From Palsa-504 sp963806335 (GTDB taxonomy: Bacteria > Actinomycetota > Actinomycetes > Streptosporangiales > Streptosporangiaceae): a stretch of DNA of 64,000 nt. Below are positions 9,313-18,069 of the stretch, piece after piece. The notes beneath the pieces were generated by a model that was not told the origin of the DNA, made no database searches, and saw only the letters and a program-made list of their open reading frames with translations. Numbering within the stretch: position 1 is the first letter of the stretch; each line of letters starts with the position of its first letter. Location: positions 62,001 through 126,000 of the forward strand of contig CAWDXO010000007.1 in the NCBI GenBank assembly GCA_963806335.1, in the 5' to 3' direction. A program made the position numbers and the translations under genes.

Positions 9313-9544
9313 CTTCATCGCGACAGAGGCGGATAAATCAAAACGCCGCCTGAGGGTGGTTACTGATTGCCATCGACGACTACACGAATGATCTCGCGGA
9401 GCGTGCCCGGCCAGACCGCATCATCGCAGGTGAAAGACCACATCGCTGCGGGCGGCTAGGACGCATCGCCACGGGACGCAACGACCGGGAGGGCCACGCC
9501 GGAGGGCTCTTCGCTCCCGTTCCTGCGGCAATGCCGCCGGGCGA

Positions 9545-9577
9545 TAATGGACTAGACCAGTTAATGGACTAGACCAC
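9545..9577. promoter_or_regulatory. Tandem GntR/DasR-like (dre) operator sites upstream of pckG
   Basis: TAATGGACTAGACCA occurs twice as a 17-bp-spaced direct repeat, 65 bp before the pckG start. Read on the other strand the first copy is ACTGGTCTAGTCCATT. This matches 14 of 16 positions of the DasR-responsive element ACTGGTCTAGACCACT known from streptomycetes. The likely promoter and start lie downstream, so binding would hinder or modulate transcription. Which GntR-family protein binds here is inference. Confidence 0.5.
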
Positions 9578-9641
9578 ATATTTTGCCGTAACCGCCTTCG
9601 GACCGGACCACCCTAGTAAGTCCCATGCAGGAGAGAAAGCA

Positions 9642-11456
9642 ATGATCACCGCGGACGTTATTGACGATCAGGCGCAATCAAGCCTCCCGGAGCTGACCAA
9701 GTGGGTCCGCGATATCGCACTTCTGACCAAGCCCGATGACATCGTCTGGTGCGACGGCTCACGCGGCGAATGGGACCGGCTGACTCACCTGCTGGTCGAG
9801 AGCGGAACCTTCACCCGGCTGAACCCGGCGCTGCGGCCGAACAGCTTCTACTGCGTCTCCGACCCCAGCGACGTGGCTCGCGTCGAGGACCGCACGTTCA
9901 TCTGCTCGGAGCGGGAGCAGAACGCGGGCCCGACCAACAACTGGATCGCGCCCGGCGAGATGCGCGAGACCTTCGCGGAGATCTTCGACGGCTGCATGCG
10001 CGGCCGCACCATGTACGTGGTCCCGTTCAGCATGGGGCCGATCGGCAGCGCCATCTCCGAGCTGGGCGTGGAGATCACCGACTCACCCTATGTTGCCGTG
10101 TCGATGCGGATCATGACCAGGATGGGTGCGCCGGCGCTGCGGGCGATCGAAGAGTCAGGGACCTTCGTCAAGGCTGTCCACTCGGTCGGCGCGCCGCTGG
10201 AGCCGGGTCAGGCGGATGTGCCATGGCCGTGCAACTCGGTCAAGTACATCTCCCACTTCCCCGAGACCAGGGAGATCTGGTCCTACGGCTCTGGCTACGG
10301 CGGCAACGCGCTGCTCGGCAAGAAATGCTACGCGCTGCGGATCGCCTCGGTGATGGCGCGGGACGCGGGCTGGCTGGCCGAGCACATGCTCATCGTCAAG
10401 ATCACTCCTCCGGGCGGGGCGCCGAGGTACGTCGCGGCGGCCTTCCCGTCCGCGTGCGGCAAGACCAACCTGGCCATGCTGCAGCCCACCATCCCCGGGT
10501 GGAAGGTCGAGACCATCGGCGATGACATCGCCTGGATGCGGTTCGGCCAGGACGGCAGGCTGTACGCGATCAACCCGGAGGCCGGCTTCTTCGGCGTCGC
10601 GCCGGGCACGGGCGCCAAGACCAACGCCAACGCGGTCGCGACCTTCACGGCCAACAGCATCTTCACCAACGTCGCGCTGACCGACGACGGCGACGTGTGG
10701 TGGGAGGGCCTGACCGAGACCCCGCCCGCGCACCTGACCGACTGGAAGGGCCGGGACTGGACCCCGGACTCGCCCGAGCCCGCCGCCCACCCCAACTCCC
10801 GGTTCACCACCCCCGCCAGCCAGTGCCCGATCATCGCGCCGGAGTGGGACGACCCGGCCGGCGTGCCGATCTCGGCCATCCTGTTCGGCGGCCGGCGGGC
10901 GAGCACCGTGCCGCTGGTGATCGAGTCGCTCGGCTGGGATCACGGCGTGTTCCTCGGCGCCAATATCGCGTCCGAGAAGACCGCCGCGGCCGAGGGCAAG
11001 GTCGGCGAGCTGCGGCACGACCCGTTCGCGATGCTGCCGTTCTGCGGCTACCACATGGGCGACTACTTCGCGCACTGGCTGGCGATCGGCGCCAAGGCGG
11101 ACCCGGCCAAGCTGCCGCGGCTGTTCTACGTCAACTGGTTCCGTAAGGACGCCAGCGGGAGGTTCGTGTGGCCCGGCTTCGGTGAGAACATCCGCGTGCT
11201 GAAGTGGATCATCCAGCGGCTTTCCGGTGACGCGGAGGCCGTGTCGACCCCGATCGGCAACCTTCCCGCGCCGGGCTCGCTGGACCTCGACGGCCTCGAC
11301 CTCAGCCCGGCGGACGAGGAGCTGCTGCTCACGTTGGACGCGCAGGCGTGGAAGCTCGAGGCGGAGCACATCCCCGAGTTCTTCTCGACGTTCGGCCAGC
11401 AGCTGCCCCCGCGACTCTGGGAGCTGCACCAGGACCTGGTCAACCGTCTGGGCTGA
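9642..11456 (+). CDS. pckG: Phosphoenolpyruvate carboxykinase (GTP)
   Basis: 604 residues, the normal length for the GTP class. The start ATG follows AGGAGAG. Diagnostic parts are SEREQNAGPTNNWIAP, the P-loop FPSACGKTNLAML (about 267-279), the metal-site segment GDDIAWMRFG, and GFFGVAPGTG then TNANAVATF. It converts oxaloacetate and GTP to phosphoenolpyruvate and CO2, the committing step of gluconeogenesis, which fits a cell living on acyl-CoA and aromatic carbon. It stands alone between catabolic genes and has paired operator-like sites upstream and a repeat array plus hairpins downstream. Confidence 0.97.
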   Translation: MITADVIDDQAQSSLPELTKWVRDIALLTKPDDIVWCDGSRGEWDRLTHLLVESGTFTRLNPALRPNSFYCVSDPSDVARVEDRTFICSEREQNAGPTNNWIAPGEMRETFAEIFDGCMRGRTMYVVPFSMGPIGSAISELGVEITDSPYVAVSMRIMTRMGAPALRAIEESGTFVKAVHSVGAPLEPGQADVPWPCNSVKYISHFPETREIWSYGSGYGGNALLGKKCYALRIASVMARDAGWLAEHMLIVKITPPGGAPRYVAAAFPSACGKTNLAMLQPTIPGWKVETIGDDIAWMRFGQDGRLYAINPEAGFFGVAPGTGAKTNANAVATFTANSIFTNVALTDDGDVWWEGLTETPPAHLTDWKGRDWTPDSPEPAAHPNSRFTTPASQCPIIAPEWDDPAGVPISAILFGGRRASTVPLVIESLGWDHGVFLGANIASEKTAAAEGKVGELRHDPFAMLPFCGYHMGDYFAHWLAIGAKADPAKLPRLFYVNWFRKDASGRFVWPGFGENIRVLKWIIQRLSGDAEAVSTPIGNLPAPGSLDLDGLDLSPADEELLLTLDAQAWKLEAEHIPEFFSTFGQQLPPRLWELHQDLVNRLG

Positions 11457-11480
11457 GGGTTTGCGCCTGTCGCCGTGGCG

Positions 11481-11540
11481 TGCGGCGGCGTAATGCGGCG
11501 TGCGGCGGCGTAATGCGGCGTGCGGCGGCGTAATGCGGCG
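11481..11540. repeat. Tandem repeat, 20-bp unit x3, downstream of pckG
   Basis: TGCGGCGGCGTAATGCGGCG is repeated three times exactly, 24 bp after the pckG stop. Each unit is itself a near-duplicate of a TGCGGCGGCGTAA core. Confidence 0.92.
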
Positions 11541-11544
11541 TAAT

Positions 11545-11577
11545 GAAACCCCGGTTTCAGCACGCTCCAGTGTGCTG
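11545..11577 (+). terminator. Two small hairpins after pckG
   Basis: GAAACC-cc-GGTTTC (11545-11558) directly abuts CAGCAC / GTGCTG (11558-11577, 8-base loop). They lie beyond the 20-bp repeat array and before the ligase gene, so they may end pckG transcription. There is no U-tract and support is moderate. Confidence 0.35.
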
Positions 11578-11712
11578 GAACTCCAGTTTCATGACATTCC
11601 GGCGGGACCAGGCCCCCAGGATCGCCCGGCTAAGTATGGCGGACTCTTGACTGTCGTCACCAAGGTTGAATACTGGTGATCTAGCCTCCTGGGCGCAAGG
11701 AAATGGGGCCAG

Positions 11713-13341
11713 ATGCGGCTTTCTCCTTCGGCTCACCTCGACACGTTCTGCCGTGACCGGCTCCCTCCGCGGGACCAGTGGCCCGAGTTCCGCTTTGACC
11801 GGCCCGAACTGAGATACCCGGAGCGGCTGAACGCCGCCGTGGAGCTGCTCGACGCGACCGCCGCCCGCGGCGGCCACGACCGGCCCTGCCTGCGCTCCCC
11901 CGGCGGAACCTGGTCCTACGGCGAGGTCGTCCGGCTGACCAGTCAGCTGGCGCAGGTGCTGACCGAGGACTTCGGCCTGCGACCGGGCCAGCGAGTCCTG
12001 CTCCGCGGGCCGAACAGCCCGTGGCTCGCCGCGGGCTGGCTGGCCGTCCTCAAGGCCGGCGGGGTCGCGGTCACCACCATGGCCCTGCTGCGCCCCAGGG
12101 AAATCGCCGCCATCGTCGCGCTGACCGAACCCAGCCTGGCCCTGTGCGACCACCGCTTCGCCGCCGACCTGACCGCGGCCGCCCCCGCGCTGGCCACGGC
12201 CTACTACGGTCCGGGCGCGGACCTGGCGGGCAGATGCGCGACCAAGGACGGCCGGTTCACCGCGGTCAGCACGGCGGCCGATGACGTGGCGATGCTCGCA
12301 CCCACGTCGGGCACCACCGGCCAGCCGAAGGTGACGATGCACTTCCACCGGGACATCCTGGCCACCGCCGACACCTTCTCCGCCCGCGTCATCAGGCCCT
12401 GCCCGGACGACGTGTTCAGCGGCACTCCCCCGCTCGGCTTCACCTTCGGGCTCGGCGGCCTGCTGCTGTTCCCGTTGCGGGCGGGCGCGTCGACGCTGCT
12501 CATCGAGCGGGCCACGCCGGGCGAGCTGGCCGACGCGATCGCGGCGCACGGGGTGAGCGTGCTGTCCACCGCCCCGACCGCCTACCGGGCCATGCTGGTG
12601 GCGGGGAAAGCGTCGTCCTGTGCGAGCCTGCGCCGCTGCGTCTCGGCCGGCGAGCACTTGCCGAAGTCGGTGTGGGAAGAGTTCCGCCAGGCCACCGGCA
12701 TCCCGATCATCGACGGCATCGGCTCGACGGAGATGCTGCACGTCTTCATCGCGGCCGAAGGCGACCACATCAGGCCCGGCGCGACCGGCCAGGCCGTGCC
12801 CGGCTACCGCGCGACGATCCTGGACGAGAACGGCGACCCGGTGCCCGACGGCCAGCCCGGACGACTCGCCGTGCAGGGCCCCACCGGCTGCCGTTACCTC
12901 TCCGGGGATCGCCAGCGGGCCTACGTGCAGGGGGGCTGGAACATCACCGGCGACACCTATGTCCGCGACGCCGACGGTTACTACTGGTTCCAGGCCCGCA
13001 GCGACGACATGATCATCTCGGCCGGCTACAACATCGCCGGCCCCGAAGTCGAGGAGGCGCTGCTCGCTCACCCAGACGTGCTCGAGGTCGCCGTCGTCGG
13101 CGCGCCCGACCCGGACCGCGGCATGACCGTGCAGGCGTTCGTCGTGCTCCGCGAGGGGGCGGCAGCGGATCCGGCGAAGGTCACCGAGCTGCAGGACTTC
13201 GCCAAGTCCTCGATCGCCCCGTACAAGTACCCGCGGGTGGTGGAGTTCGTCGCCGAACTGCCCAAGACCATCAGCGGCAAGACCCAGCGCTACCGGCTCA
13301 GGCAGCTCACCGAGGAAAGACTGCGGGCCGCGCCTCGGTAA
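11713..13341 (+). CDS. Aryl-CoA ligase, 2-aminobenzoate/benzoate-CoA ligase type (ANL family)
   Basis: 542 residues. The adenylation motif is APTSGTTGQPKVTMHFHRD (about 196-214). The MHFHRD continuation is characteristic of 2-aminobenzoate-CoA and related aryl-CoA ligases, where most ANL enzymes have H-x-N. Other core motifs are GIGSTEMLHVF, DDMIISAGYNIAGPEVE and the C-terminal Lys loop LPKTISGKTQRYRL. It activates an aromatic acid to its CoA ester with ATP. With the fused monooxygenase/reductase at 6.7 kb it would complete activation and dearomatisation of 2-aminobenzoate. The substrate is inferred, not proved. Confidence 0.85.
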   Translation: MRLSPSAHLDTFCRDRLPPRDQWPEFRFDRPELRYPERLNAAVELLDATAARGGHDRPCLRSPGGTWSYGEVVRLTSQLAQVLTEDFGLRPGQRVLLRGPNSPWLAAGWLAVLKAGGVAVTTMALLRPREIAAIVALTEPSLALCDHRFAADLTAAAPALATAYYGPGADLAGRCATKDGRFTAVSTAADDVAMLAPTSGTTGQPKVTMHFHRDILATADTFSARVIRPCPDDVFSGTPPLGFTFGLGGLLLFPLRAGASTLLIERATPGELADAIAAHGVSVLSTAPTAYRAMLVAGKASSCASLRRCVSAGEHLPKSVWEEFRQATGIPIIDGIGSTEMLHVFIAAEGDHIRPGATGQAVPGYRATILDENGDPVPDGQPGRLAVQGPTGCRYLSGDRQRAYVQGGWNITGDTYVRDADGYYWFQARSDDMIISAGYNIAGPEVEEALLAHPDVLEVAVVGAPDPDRGMTVQAFVVLREGAAADPAKVTELQDFAKSSIAPYKYPRVVEFVAELPKTISGKTQRYRLRQLTEERLRAAPR

Positions 13342-13387
13342 ATTCTCTTTTTCCCCGAACGAACGGTGGTACCCGCGTCCGGCATCC

Positions 13388-14614
13388 TCAGGCGTCGCGT
13401 TCGAGCGGGCAGCTCATGCAGCGGGGGCCGCCCCGGCCGCGGCCGAGTTCGCCGCCCGGGACCTCGATCACCTCAAGACCGTTGTCCCGCAGGAACATGT
13501 TGGTAGTCACGTTCCGCTCGTAGGCAATGACCACTCCCGGCTCGACCGCCAGCACGTTGCAGCCGTCATCCCACTGCTCCCGCTGAGCGGCATGGACGTC
13601 CTGGACCGCGGTCAGGACCTTGATGCCCGGCAGCCCGAGCGCGGCGGCCATGGCGCGATGCATGTCCTCGGGCGGGTGGTCGGTGACCTTGAGCTCGCTT
13701 TCCGTCGCTCCCGGCTCGACCGTGTAGGACGGCAGCATGCCCATCCCCGCGTACTTGGTGAACACTCCGTAGTCTGCCATCGTCAGCAGCGTGTCCAGGT
13801 GCATGAACGCGCGCGTCTTAGGCATGTCGATGGCCACCAGGCAGCGCGCCGCTCCCGCCGCGAACAGCCGGTGGGCGAGCACCTCGACCGCCTGCGGCGT
13901 GGTCCGCTCACTCATCCCGACCAGCACCGCCTCATTACCGATGACGAGGATGTCGCCGCCCTCGATGGTGGCCGGCCCGGCGTCGGCACCGTGGTACCAG
14001 ATATCGAAACCGGCCTGGGCGAACATCGGGTGCCAGTGATAGATGGCCTCGTCGAAGACGGTCTCCGGGATCCGCGCTGGCCGGCGCATCGCGTTGATGG
14101 ACACGCCGCCGTAGATCCAGCATGACGTGTCGCGCTGGTAGAGCAGGTTCGGCAGCGGGGCGAGCACGAAATCGTCGGGGTCCAGTGAATGGAAGGCGAT
14201 GCTCTTGGGCTCGGGGCCGAGTTCGATGATCTCGCGCTTGGTGATCCCGCCGGCCAGGAACCTCGCCAGGTGCGCCGAGTCGAGTCCGTCCATCGTGGCG
14301 CGCAGGACGGCGGCGGCGAGCGGCCCGTGCCTGCGCGGGTCGAACACCCGCTCCATGATGTAGCCGCGCGCGTCCGGGATTTCCAGCGTCTGGGTGAGCA
14401 GGTCGCTGTAGTAGTGAACGACGACGCCCCGCGAACGGAGGGCACCGGCGAACGCGTCGTGCTCGGCCTGCGCGCGGCTTACCCAGAGCACGTCGTCGAA
14501 GAGCAGGTCGGCGGCGTTATCGGGGGTCAGGCGCTTGAGTTCGAGGTCAGGGCGGTGCAGCACCACCTGCCTCAGGCGGCCGACCTCGGAATCGACATGA
14601 AACATGGCCCTCAT
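13388..14614 (-). CDS. arcA: Arginine deiminase
   Basis: 408 residues (405 if translation starts at the ATG at 14605, which has GAGG just upstream). Family blocks are EVGRLRQVVLHRPDLELKRL, LFDDVLWV, NLLYQRDTSCWIYGG, HLDTLLTMAD and the catalytic-Cys segment GGPRCMSCPLER (Cys about 399). It hydrolyses L-arginine to citrulline and ammonia. No ornithine carbamoyltransferase or carbamate kinase gene lies nearby, so a full fermentative ADI operon is absent here. A 20-codon leader with tandem Arg codons lies 23 bp upstream. The gene is convergent with the ligase. Confidence 0.93.
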   Translation of the reverse strand: MRAMFHVDSEVGRLRQVVLHRPDLELKRLTPDNAADLLFDDVLWVSRAQAEHDAFAGALRSRGVVVHYYSDLLTQTLEIPDARGYIMERVFDPRRHGPLAAAVLRATMDGLDSAHLARFLAGGITKREIIELGPEPKSIAFHSLDPDDFVLAPLPNLLYQRDTSCWIYGGVSINAMRRPARIPETVFDEAIYHWHPMFAQAGFDIWYHGADAGPATIEGGDILVIGNEAVLVGMSERTTPQAVEVLAHRLFAAGAARCLVAIDMPKTRAFMHLDTLLTMADYGVFTKYAGMGMLPSYTVEPGATESELKVTDHPPEDMHRAMAAALGLPGIKVLTAVQDVHAAQREQWDDGCNVLAVEPGVVIAYERNVTTNMFLRDNGLEVIEVPGGELGRGRGGPRCMSCPLERDA

Positions 14615-14637
14615 CCCGGATAGTCCCGCGCGTTACG

Positions 14638-14700
14638 CTAGCCGGCTCGCCGCGCGGTGAAGAGAATGTTCTCGCCGTCCTGCAGGGCGGACTCCGCCAT
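14638..14700 (-). CDS. Putative 20-residue leader peptide upstream of arginine deiminase
   Basis: A frame of 20 codons, MAESALQDGENILFTARRAG, with an excellent Shine-Dalgarno AGGAGG 6 bp before its ATG. It stops 23 bp before the arginine deiminase ATG at 14614. Its codons 17 and 18 are adjacent Arg codons (CGG CGA). Placement, ribosome site and Arg codons fit a regulatory leader peptide. No attenuator hairpin was confirmed by eye, and it could instead be the start of a lost gene. Confidence 0.4.
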   Translation of the reverse strand: MAESALQDGENILFTARRAG

Positions 14701-14803
14701 CGACACCCTCCTCGCCCTTGCCTCCGCGCCGTGAATCCGAGAGCGTGGACGGATACGGCTGGTGCCGGTACGACTGCCAAGCGGGACGCGTGAGGGAGCA
14801 GTG

Positions 14804-15616
14804 ATGACGGGACAGCGGGTCACGGTGGAGATCACCGACGGGGTGGCGGATGTCCGGCTGGCCCGGCCGGAGAAGCGCAATGCCCTCGACGGGGCCATGT
14901 TCGCCGGCCTGATCACGACGGGCGAGCGGCTCAAGTCCGAACCCGGCCTCCGTGCGGTCGTGCTATCCGGTGAGGGACCGGACTTCTGCGCCGGCCTGGA
15001 CTTCGGCGCATTCCAGGCGATGCGCGACGGCGAGCGGCTCAGCGCCCAGGTCGATCTGCCCCCGGGCCACGGGCCGGCCCGGGCCGCCGGGCAGCGTGCC
15101 GCGTACGTCTGGACGGAGCTTCCCGTCCCGGTCATCGCGGCCGTGACCGGCAACGCGCTGGGCGGCGGCCTGCAGATCGCGCTCGGCGCCGACATCCGCA
15201 TCGTCGCGCCAGACGCGAAGATGTCGGTATTGGAGATCAGGTGGGGGCTGGTACCCGACATGACCGGCAGCCAGCTGCTCCCCGAGCTCGTGGGCCGGGA
15301 TGTGGCCAAGGAGCTGACCTTCTCCGGGCGCGTCGTGCGCGGAGAGGAGGCCGTGGCGCTGGGCCTGGCGACGCGGGTCGATCCCGACCCGCGCCAAGCC
15401 GCCTTCGAGCTGGCGCGCATCGTCGCCGCCCGCAGCCCCGACGCCATCCGGGCGGCGAAGCGGCTCCTGGACCTGGCGGGCCGCGTGGACCTGGAGACGG
15501 GCTTCGCCGCGGAGCAGAAGGAGATCGGCGCCCTCATCGGCAGCCCGAACCAGGCCGAGGCGGTGGCCGCCGAGTTCGGCAAGCGCCCGCCCCGGTTTAC
15601 TGACCCGGCGCCGTGA
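14804..15616 (+). CDS. Enoyl-CoA hydratase/isomerase (crotonase) family protein
   Basis: 270 residues from ATG 14804, preceded by GAGGGAG; GTG 14801 and an upstream ATG at 14762 are alternatives. Crotonase markers are VRLARPEKRNALDGAM, the oxyanion-hole segments LSGEGPDFCAGLDF and VTGNALGGGLQIALGADIRI, and EIRWGLVPDMTGSQ. The enzyme hydrates or isomerises an acyl-CoA. As the only beta-oxidation-type gene near the aryl-CoA set, it may act on the ring-opened or dearomatised CoA intermediate. The specific reaction cannot be read from sequence. Confidence 0.9.
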   Translation: MTGQRVTVEITDGVADVRLARPEKRNALDGAMFAGLITTGERLKSEPGLRAVVLSGEGPDFCAGLDFGAFQAMRDGERLSAQVDLPPGHGPARAAGQRAAYVWTELPVPVIAAVTGNALGGGLQIALGADIRIVAPDAKMSVLEIRWGLVPDMTGSQLLPELVGRDVAKELTFSGRVVRGEEAVALGLATRVDPDPRQAAFELARIVAARSPDAIRAAKRLLDLAGRVDLETGFAAEQKEIGALIGSPNQAEAVAAEFGKRPPRFTDPAP

Positions 15617-15745
15617 AGCGCTGACTAGGGTGGCCGGGATGTGCTCGTCCAGCCCGGATGACGATGCCGGCACCGAAAGAGGCGCAGGAGGACAGGACGG
15701 CCAGCTCCGCGGGCAGGGTTTTCAGCGGTTTCCGCGAGGTGAATA

Positions 15746-17239
15746 ATGCCGCTGAAGGGACCGTGTTGGGAGGGTATGCCTGACGGGAGTGCTTGCGTGG
15801 CGCCGGGTGGATTGTGTGAGCGCGAGAGTGAGCTGGCGAGCGTCGATGCGCTGCTGAGCGCTGCGCGTGCCGGTCGCGGTGGTGTGCTGCTCATCACCGG
15901 CCCGGCCGGGATCGGTAAGACCGTGCTGCTTGAAGCGGCCCGGCAGCGCGCGGACCAGGCGGGAATGCGGGTGCTGGCCGGGCGCGGCGGGGAGCTGGAG
16001 GGCGATTTTTCGTTCGGAGTTGCGCGGCAGTTGTTTGAGCCGCTGCTCGCCCGCGCCGGGGCGGCGGAACGGGAGGCGCTGCTAGCCGGGGCGGCGCGGC
16101 GGGCGCTGATCGCGCTGGAAGGCGAGGCCGGCGCCGGGCCGCCGGAGGCGGGGAGCGAGCCGCCGTTCGCGGTGATGCACGGCCTGTACTGGCTGGCGGT
16201 GAATGCCAGCGGGACGGGGCCGGTTCTGGTGACAGTGGATGACCTGCACTGGGCCGATGCGGCTTCGGTACGGTTCCTGCTCTACCTGGCCGGCCGACTG
16301 GCCGGGCTGCCGGTCGGCCTGGCGCTTTCTTGGCGGGCGGCGGAGGCCGGGGATAGTGCGGATCGTCTGGCCCGCTTTGAGCAGATCGCCGCCGGTAGCG
16401 TGGTTTCCCTGGCTCCTCTCAGCCGGAGCGGTGTACGGGCGCTACTGACCCGGGAGTTCGGGACCGCGCCCGCGGACTGGTTCACCGCGGCGTGCCACGC
16501 GGCGACCGGCGGCAACGCGTTTCTTCTGCGAGAGCTGATCCAGCAGCTGCGCGCGGACGGGATCCGACCGGACGAGGAGGCCGCCGTCCAGGTCGCGGCC
16601 CTGGGTCCCCGGTCGGTCGCGCGGGCGGTGGCGTTGCGGGTCGCGCGGCTGGGGCCGGCGGCGGGCGAACTGGCCCGGGCGGCCGCGGTGCTGGGCGATG
16701 GGGCGCAGCTGCGGCACGCCGCGGCGCTGGCCGGCGTGGGCCTGGCCGCCGCCGCGGCGGCGGCGGCGGACGGGCTGGCCGGGATAGGGGTATTCAAACC
16801 CGGCACGCCGTTGGGGTTCGTGCACCCGATCGTGCGCGAGCGGGGCGCTGCTGCGGGAGGTCCGGGGCCGGGCTCGCGCTGGCTGCAGGTGACCTCAGCA
16901 CCGCCCGGGCCGATCTGCGGGCGGCGGCGGGTACGTACGAGACGCTGCATCTGCTGAACCCCAGCGCATCTTGCTGGCGTTCGGCGCTCGCACTCGCGGT
17001 CGCGGCCGCTGACCACCAGCGAGCGGCGGGTCGCGGAGCTGGCCGCAGGCGGGATGAGCAATCCCGAGATCGCCCAGGCGCTGTTCGTCACGCTCAACAC
17101 CGTGGAAGGCCACCTGCGCCACGCCTACCAGAAACTATCCATTGGCTCTCGAGGCCAGCTGCCTGCCGCGCTGCGCTCTGCCGCGCCCGAAACAGCTGAC
17201 CGGCCAGGCGGGCGAGATAAAACTACGGTGGCGCCGTGA
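15746..17239 (+). pseudogene. Broken LuxR-family ATPase regulator (LAL type)
   Basis: The first 365 or so codons give an intact AAA-type sensor ATPase start: LCERESELASVDALL, Walker A ITGPAGIGKTVLLEAA, Walker B VLVTVDDLHWADA. The frame then runs into a stop at 16957. A second frame carries a TPR-like scrap (LALAAGDLSTARADLRAA). The original frame resumes near 17005 with a full LuxR helix-turn-helix, LTTSERRVAELAAGGMSNPE and LNTVEGHLRHAYQKL. Normal LAL proteins are about 900 residues; here the several-hundred-residue middle is deleted and frameshifted. The true start could be the ATG at 15776 or the GTG at 15797. Confidence 0.75.
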
Positions 17240-17263
17240 CGCGACCCGCCGCCCGCGCCTGCG

Positions 17264-17467
17264 ATGCTGCCCGGTGTGGACCAGCCCCGGACGATACATG
17301 TCACCCTCGAGTTCGAGCAGGGCTCCGATCCGCCCTGCGGGCGGCTGCTAGCCGGCCAGGCGGTCTACCCGTTCGCGGGATGGCTAGGCCTCGCCGCCGC
17401 CCTTGAACACGTGATCGGCGCCGACACCCTCACCCGCCCCTGTCCTACCGCACCCGCTGACGAGTAG
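17264..17467 (+). CDS. Small hypothetical protein
   Basis: 67 residues: RTIHVTLEFEQGSDPPCGRL, then QAVYPFAGWLGLAAALEHVI and a polar tail. A beta-strand, a turn with Gly-Arg-Leu, then an F-x-GWLGL-AALE helix looks like a compact folded domain, and similar short proteins occur in streptomycetes. Start uncertain: ATG 17264 or GTG 17276. Function unknown. Confidence 0.45.
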   Translation: MLPGVDQPRTIHVTLEFEQGSDPPCGRLLAGQAVYPFAGWLGLAAALEHVIGADTLTRPCPTAPADE

Positions 17468-18069
17468 GCCAGCTCAAATACCACGGTGCCTCCGTGGCGC
17501 GAACACACCGACCCCGCGGGCACGATCATCCTCGTGACGTCCGGCAGGCCAGTCCGCTATGGCCGGCAGTGCTGGCGAGCGCAGCCCCGGAGGGGCGCCG
17601 TCAGGGGGACGCCGCGGATGTTCGCCGGGCGGCGGGAGGGGCGCCGCCCGGCGTGATCCCCCATCGCCAGCGCGGGGCCCGGGCGGCCTGATCATGACCA
17701 GGCGGCCTGCTCCCGCGCAGGGCACGGCCAGCACCGGCGCCATAGTCCAGGACCAGATAGCGGCACGCGCCCGCTGACGCAGCCGCCGAGATCGGCATAA
17801 TGCGCCGTTCCTATGACGGTTGTCACGGTAGCGCTACAATGATGCAATCTGCGTGGGCAGGCCGCGCGACGACGCGGCACCTACCAGCAGCCGCCGGGAC
17901 ATCCTCACGCGAGTCCCCCGGCGCTAGGCCCTGTCCCCGGGTCGCCCCCCCGCCTGGAGACAGGGCCGCAACTTCTCCTAAGGGCACATCGCACGCCGAC
18001 ATCGCGCGCGTCGCAGATCGTGGCGCGGAGATGCGGAAGCGGCGACTGTTCCGATGACGCCCGGTGCGT
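17468..18069. other. 600-bp region without a recognisable gene
   Basis: No frame on either strand resembles a protein family. The one clear structure is an inverted repeat, GGCCCTGTC at 17927-17935 with GACAGGGCC at 17959-17967 (23-base loop). It lies about 100 bp downstream (in reading direction) of the acyl-CoA dehydrogenase stop at 18070 and could be its terminator. Confidence 0.5.

Noticed and set aside
9361..9560. Possible small gene before pckG (IDDYTNDLAERARPDRI-type frame)
   Set aside because: It lacks a proper start codon and ribosome site, its composition drifts to low complexity and it runs into the operator repeats.
10155..11429. A 424-codon antisense frame inside pckG
   Set aside because: No family motif, composition typical of antisense of GC-rich coding DNA, and the sense frame is an unambiguous PEP carboxykinase.
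14638..15582. A 314-codon minus-strand frame covering the crotonase gene
   Set aside because: The crotonase on the plus strand has all family motifs; only the last 20 codons of this minus frame, from the ATG at 14700 with its own ribosome site, were kept as a possible leader peptide.
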